64,000 nt of DNA from assembly GCF_000004825.1 (NCBI RefSeq), contig NW_008805085.1, forward strand, positions 558,001-622,000, read 5' to 3'. The translations under genes were made by a program, and so were the position numbers. The notes below the pieces were generated by a model. It did no database searches. It saw only the letters and a list, made by a program, of their open reading frames with translations, and was not told where the DNA came from. Numbering within the stretch: the stretch's first letter is position 1; each line of letters opens with the position of its first letter. Positions 61,628-64,000 of this stretch are shown in pieces. This DNA comes from Heterostelium album PN500. Its lineage: Eukaryota > Evosea > Eumycetozoa > Acytosteliales > Acytosteliaceae.

Positions 61628-62334
61628 TTTTTTGGTTTTTAATTTATCTATTTATCTATTTGATTAATGTTTAATTTTTGATCTTTATAAATAGTATAAA
61701 AGAGGGTTGGCGCCTTTTTTTCAAGTGGAATTCAAATTTTTGCTGCCAAGTCATGACTTATTTCTTTCGTTAAATATTTACAAACATAAAAGTCAGTTAT
61801 AATTTTATTTGCTTGGTACACAGTTATATAAATTCAGTTAGTATATCAGTTGTAGAATTTGATTATCAAAGAATATTTGAAAAAATACTTTTTTTTTTTA
61901 TTTTTTATTTTGAAAACAATTATTATTAAACAACGATGAATTATATAAGTTGATTGAAAAGATAGTAAAATCTATCTAATAATATAAAACTATATAGACT
62001 CAAGAAGTTATAAACTTATTGGATAGTATAAATACTGTACTTTTTAATTAATTTGGTATGTTAGATACACAACCGGGTGAAGAAGAACTATGCATAACAA
62101 CTCTTCACTGTTGACAATATTTATAAAATGATCAATTGTAATATGAATATTTTCAATATTGGTAAGGTTTTTTGTATTTTTTTTGTCAGAAGATTTAAAA
62201 TTAATAAATCTTCTTTTTTCACTATTCTTATTGTAATAGAAAATGTTATATAAACTCAAATCAGACTTTCATTTAATATAATTTAATATTTATTATTTAT
62301 TGTTTGTTTATTTATTTGCTGTCTTTCTGTAAAA
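61628..62334. other. A/T-rich intergenic region
   Basis: About 700 bp between the divergent mad2 gene and a small plus-strand gene. A minus-strand open frame without an ATG (62044-62259, with KRRFINFKSSDKKNTKN) could be an orphan exon but has no recognisable family or confident splice partners. Poly-T near 61891-61900. Confidence 0.5.
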
Positions 62335-62601
62335 ATGTTATTAAGTAAGTTTCTTCTTCTTTCTTTTCTTTATGATTATTAAAAAATCTAGTTTGCTTAT
62401 ATTCTTTTGTTTCTTATTTTTTTAGTGAATATAAGTAAATTTAATTTTAACATTGATCTGGCAAGTTTAAGCTGTACAGCTATACAACAGAGCATCAATG
62501 TGGAAGAAACCGAACAAAGCGATCATTTAATGACGAGTGTTGTTTTTATTCCAGAAGATCCATTCTCCACATTTTCATATATACCTCTAAGAAGAAGATA
62601 A
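62335..62601 (+). CDS. Small conserved-looking protein of unknown function
   Basis: Proposed join: 62335..62344 and 62426..62601 (61 residues). A 10-nt first exon ATGTTATTAA precedes a GTAAGT donor, and the acceptor TTTTTTTAG joins in phase 1 to give MLLMNISKFNFNIDLASLS. Exon 2 has clear coding composition (SINVEETEQSDHLMTSVVF, IPEDPFSTFSYIP) and ends with three Arg codons before TAA. No signal peptide or TM helix. I do not recognise the family. The PEDPFSTFSYIPLRRR ending could be a docking or degradation motif, but that is a guess. Confidence 0.55.
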
Positions 62602-63293
62602 AACATATTCTAAAAATAAGATGTGTCAAATAATTGTAAAAATTTGTATAAAAAAATAAACCCACACCCCAATGTCATAACAATCACAAATTTCTTCGGT
62701 TTTATTTGCTTTTTTTTATTTAAGTAGATTTGTTTGAGATTTGATTGAAATAATAAATAGATAGAACTATCAATTAAAAAGTAATAGAATCAAATAACAC
62801 GATCATTTTGCGCATTAATCAAACGCTTGTCAGACTGCATGCACCGAGTAGCGGGGAAAAAACGCACATCAATGATTTTATGATTGATGTTTTTTTTTGC
62901 TTTAGCAACTTTTTTGAATTTTGATTTTATGGTTCAACGGTCTACTCTTGTCAGAAGCCTCTTAGATATAATATCTTCTTTTTTTTTAGTTATTTTATTT
63001 ATTAGTTTTGTATTTATTTGATCATAATATTAAAAATCTAGTTTGACTTACACAAAATGATACTTTGTGAAAAAAAAAAAAAAGCATTTTATATGTAGGA
63101 AATAAATACATCATCATGATTCATTAACATTCAAATAAAAAAATTAACTTGATTAAAAGTGACAATCATTCAAGTTGACAACAACAATATTTAGAACAAT
63201 ATTTGCTTTTCATTTCAGTAAAAATTCAAGATTTGATATTGAACAGAACATAAATAAGTGCACTCACCCACACATATATATTATACAGAGAAC
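62602..63293. other. Intergenic region with a G+C-richer island
   Basis: Mostly A/T, but 62806-62866 and 62935-62965 are strikingly richer in G+C and share a CTTGTCAGA word (62826-62834 and 62948-62956). The first island is listed as a candidate ncRNA. The C/A-rich leader before 63294 belongs to the next gene. Confidence 0.5.
62806..62898 (+). ncRNA. Candidate small non-coding RNA ending in hairpin plus T-run
   Basis: A non-coding island of unusual G+C for this spacer contains CACCGAGTAGCGGGG, a possible closing pair TGCG (62809-62812) with CGCA (62863-62866), and a terminal stem ACATCAAT/ATTGATGT (62866-62873 and 62883-62890) running into nine T's (62890-62898), a pol III-type end. A DUSE-like octamer ACCCACAC sits at about 62660, farther upstream than usual. 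The family is not recognised; it might instead be a decayed element. Confidence 0.3.
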
Positions 63294-63663
63294 ATGTCTC
63301 AACAGCAACAACAGTTTCAACCAAAGAATCTAAAGAACAGAAATCTAAGAATAGGATTGGTGATCACTGGTTTCATAGCACTTGCATTTTCATATCCTAT
63401 CTATTTCGTAGTGTCCCACCAAAAACAAAAGAGAGATCCAAATGATGCATACTCTAGAAATGCTTCGATCAGAGGTACCTTCTTAAATGCTGGTTCAAGA
63501 GTATGCAAATTGATAATCATTAACAATGATAGTGTTGTTTGCTTGTTTGTTTTTACTAACTCTTTTGAAATATTAATTAACAAAACAGGATATTGGTAGT
63601 GATAAATCATATATTGGTAATATAAGAAAAGAAAATAACAATAATAACAATAATGAAAGTTAA
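63294..63663 (+). CDS. Small single-pass membrane protein, SMIM20/MITRAC7-like
   Basis: Proposed join: 63294..63500 and 63589..63663 (93 residues, phase 0). After a Gln-rich start, the segment NLRIGLVITGFIALAFSYPI then YFVV resembles human SMIM20/MITRAC7 ([24 protein letters not shown]), a small inner-membrane protein that stabilises newly made COX1 during cytochrome c oxidase assembly. The charged segment after the helix (QKQKRDPNDAYSRNASIRG) fits a soluble tail; the C-terminus is poly-Asn. The similarity rests on about 25 residues around one TM helix, so the assignment is tentative, but a real gene with one TM helix is likely. The ATG at 63294 is preceded by an A/C-rich leader. Confidence 0.65.
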
Positions 63664-63830
63664 TAGAAATATATAATATAAGCTTTTTTGTATCATTTTA
63701 AAGTTATTACTTTTATTTTATTTTGATTTGATTGATTTACATAATATGTAGATAGTTAGATAGTTTTAAAACTAACTAATCTTACATATGTACATGATGA
63801 TTTATATTTATATTTATATTTATTATATTT
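63664..63830. other. Short convergent 3' spacer
   Basis: A/T-rich sequence between the convergent SMIM20-like gene and the partial gene at the window edge. Nothing else seen. Confidence 0.6.
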
Positions 63831-64000
63831 TTATTTACCTAATAATTGTTTAATTAGGTTATCGGCTTTGGTAAGATCTATTTTGTTGATATCAAAGTTT
63901 GCTTCTTTCACCAACTCTGAGAGGATCTGTTGGTTAATGAGACCGATACGTTGTGCTTCGCTATAGGGTGTGGTTGAGAATGAGATGAGTTCATAACGAG
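63831..64000 (-). CDS. 3' end of an unidentified gene (partial)
   Basis: The minus strand carries an open frame from the window edge to a TAA at 63833-63831, encoding about 55 C-terminal residues with clear coding composition (YELISFSTTPYSEAQRIGLI, NQQILSELVKEANFDINKID, LTKADNLIKQLLGK). It is predicted helical and charged. The family was not recognised; the rest of the gene lies beyond the window. Confidence 0.7.
   Translation of the reverse strand, partial: RYELISFSTTPYSEAQRIGLINQQILSELVKEANFDINKIDLTKADNLIKQLLGK

Overview
The window is nuclear DNA of a dictyostelid social amoeba. Intergenic DNA and introns are extremely A+T-rich, with long A or T runs and (AT)n or (AAT)n tracts. Introns are short GT-AG introns. 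Asn/Ser/Gln-rich low-complexity stretches, FNIP-type F-box proteins, a dictyostelid-type ankyrin family and class C Grl receptors are all present. Many exons are much richer in C and G at third positions than is usual in Dictyostelium discoideum, and poly-Asn tracts are short. A group 1 or 2 species (Cavenderia or Heterostelium/Polysphondylium-like) therefore fits better, but this is inference.

Layout, left to right: cct2 (chaperonin beta subunit, with a 6-nt first exon); a decayed DPE2-type 4-alpha-glucanotransferase fragment; a minus-strand P-loop NTPase with a small head domain and a 12-nt micro-exon; a 2.4-kb spacer with degraded coding DNA; a GrlE-like class C GPCR; a 2.5-kb spacer with a perfect 26-bp inverted repeat; an sn-1 diacylglycerol-lipase-like membrane lipase; a 1044-residue ankyrin protein; a huntingtin orthologue (5 exons, about 2807 residues); an IQ-RhoGEF; a BLTP3 (UHRF1BP1/SHIP164)-type bridge-like lipid transfer protein; a stand-alone MetE catalytic domain; coq6; presenilin; a 2281-residue secreted protein in which a complete DNase II domain sits between arrays of IPT/TIG domains; a tiny secreted six-cysteine peptide with a decayed neighbouring copy; a divergent pair of F-box-type genes (one with FNIP/LRR-like repeats); mad2; a 61-residue unknown; a SMIM20/MITRAC7-like small membrane protein; and the 3' end of an unidentified gene.

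Most genes are unrelated housekeeping or signalling functions, each with its own promoter. The most unusual stretch is 48195-56930. There a secreted DNase II fused to TIG repeats faces, tail to tail, a secreted Cys-rich peptide gene whose upstream region has been duplicated. An extracellular nuclease on an adhesion-like scaffold beside a small disulfide-rich peptide could be a defence or feeding locus, but only the architecture is seen; the role is inference.

Exon boundaries were worked out by hand from GT/AG sites, reading-frame phase and remembered family sequences. Joins are given in each entry. No database search was possible.
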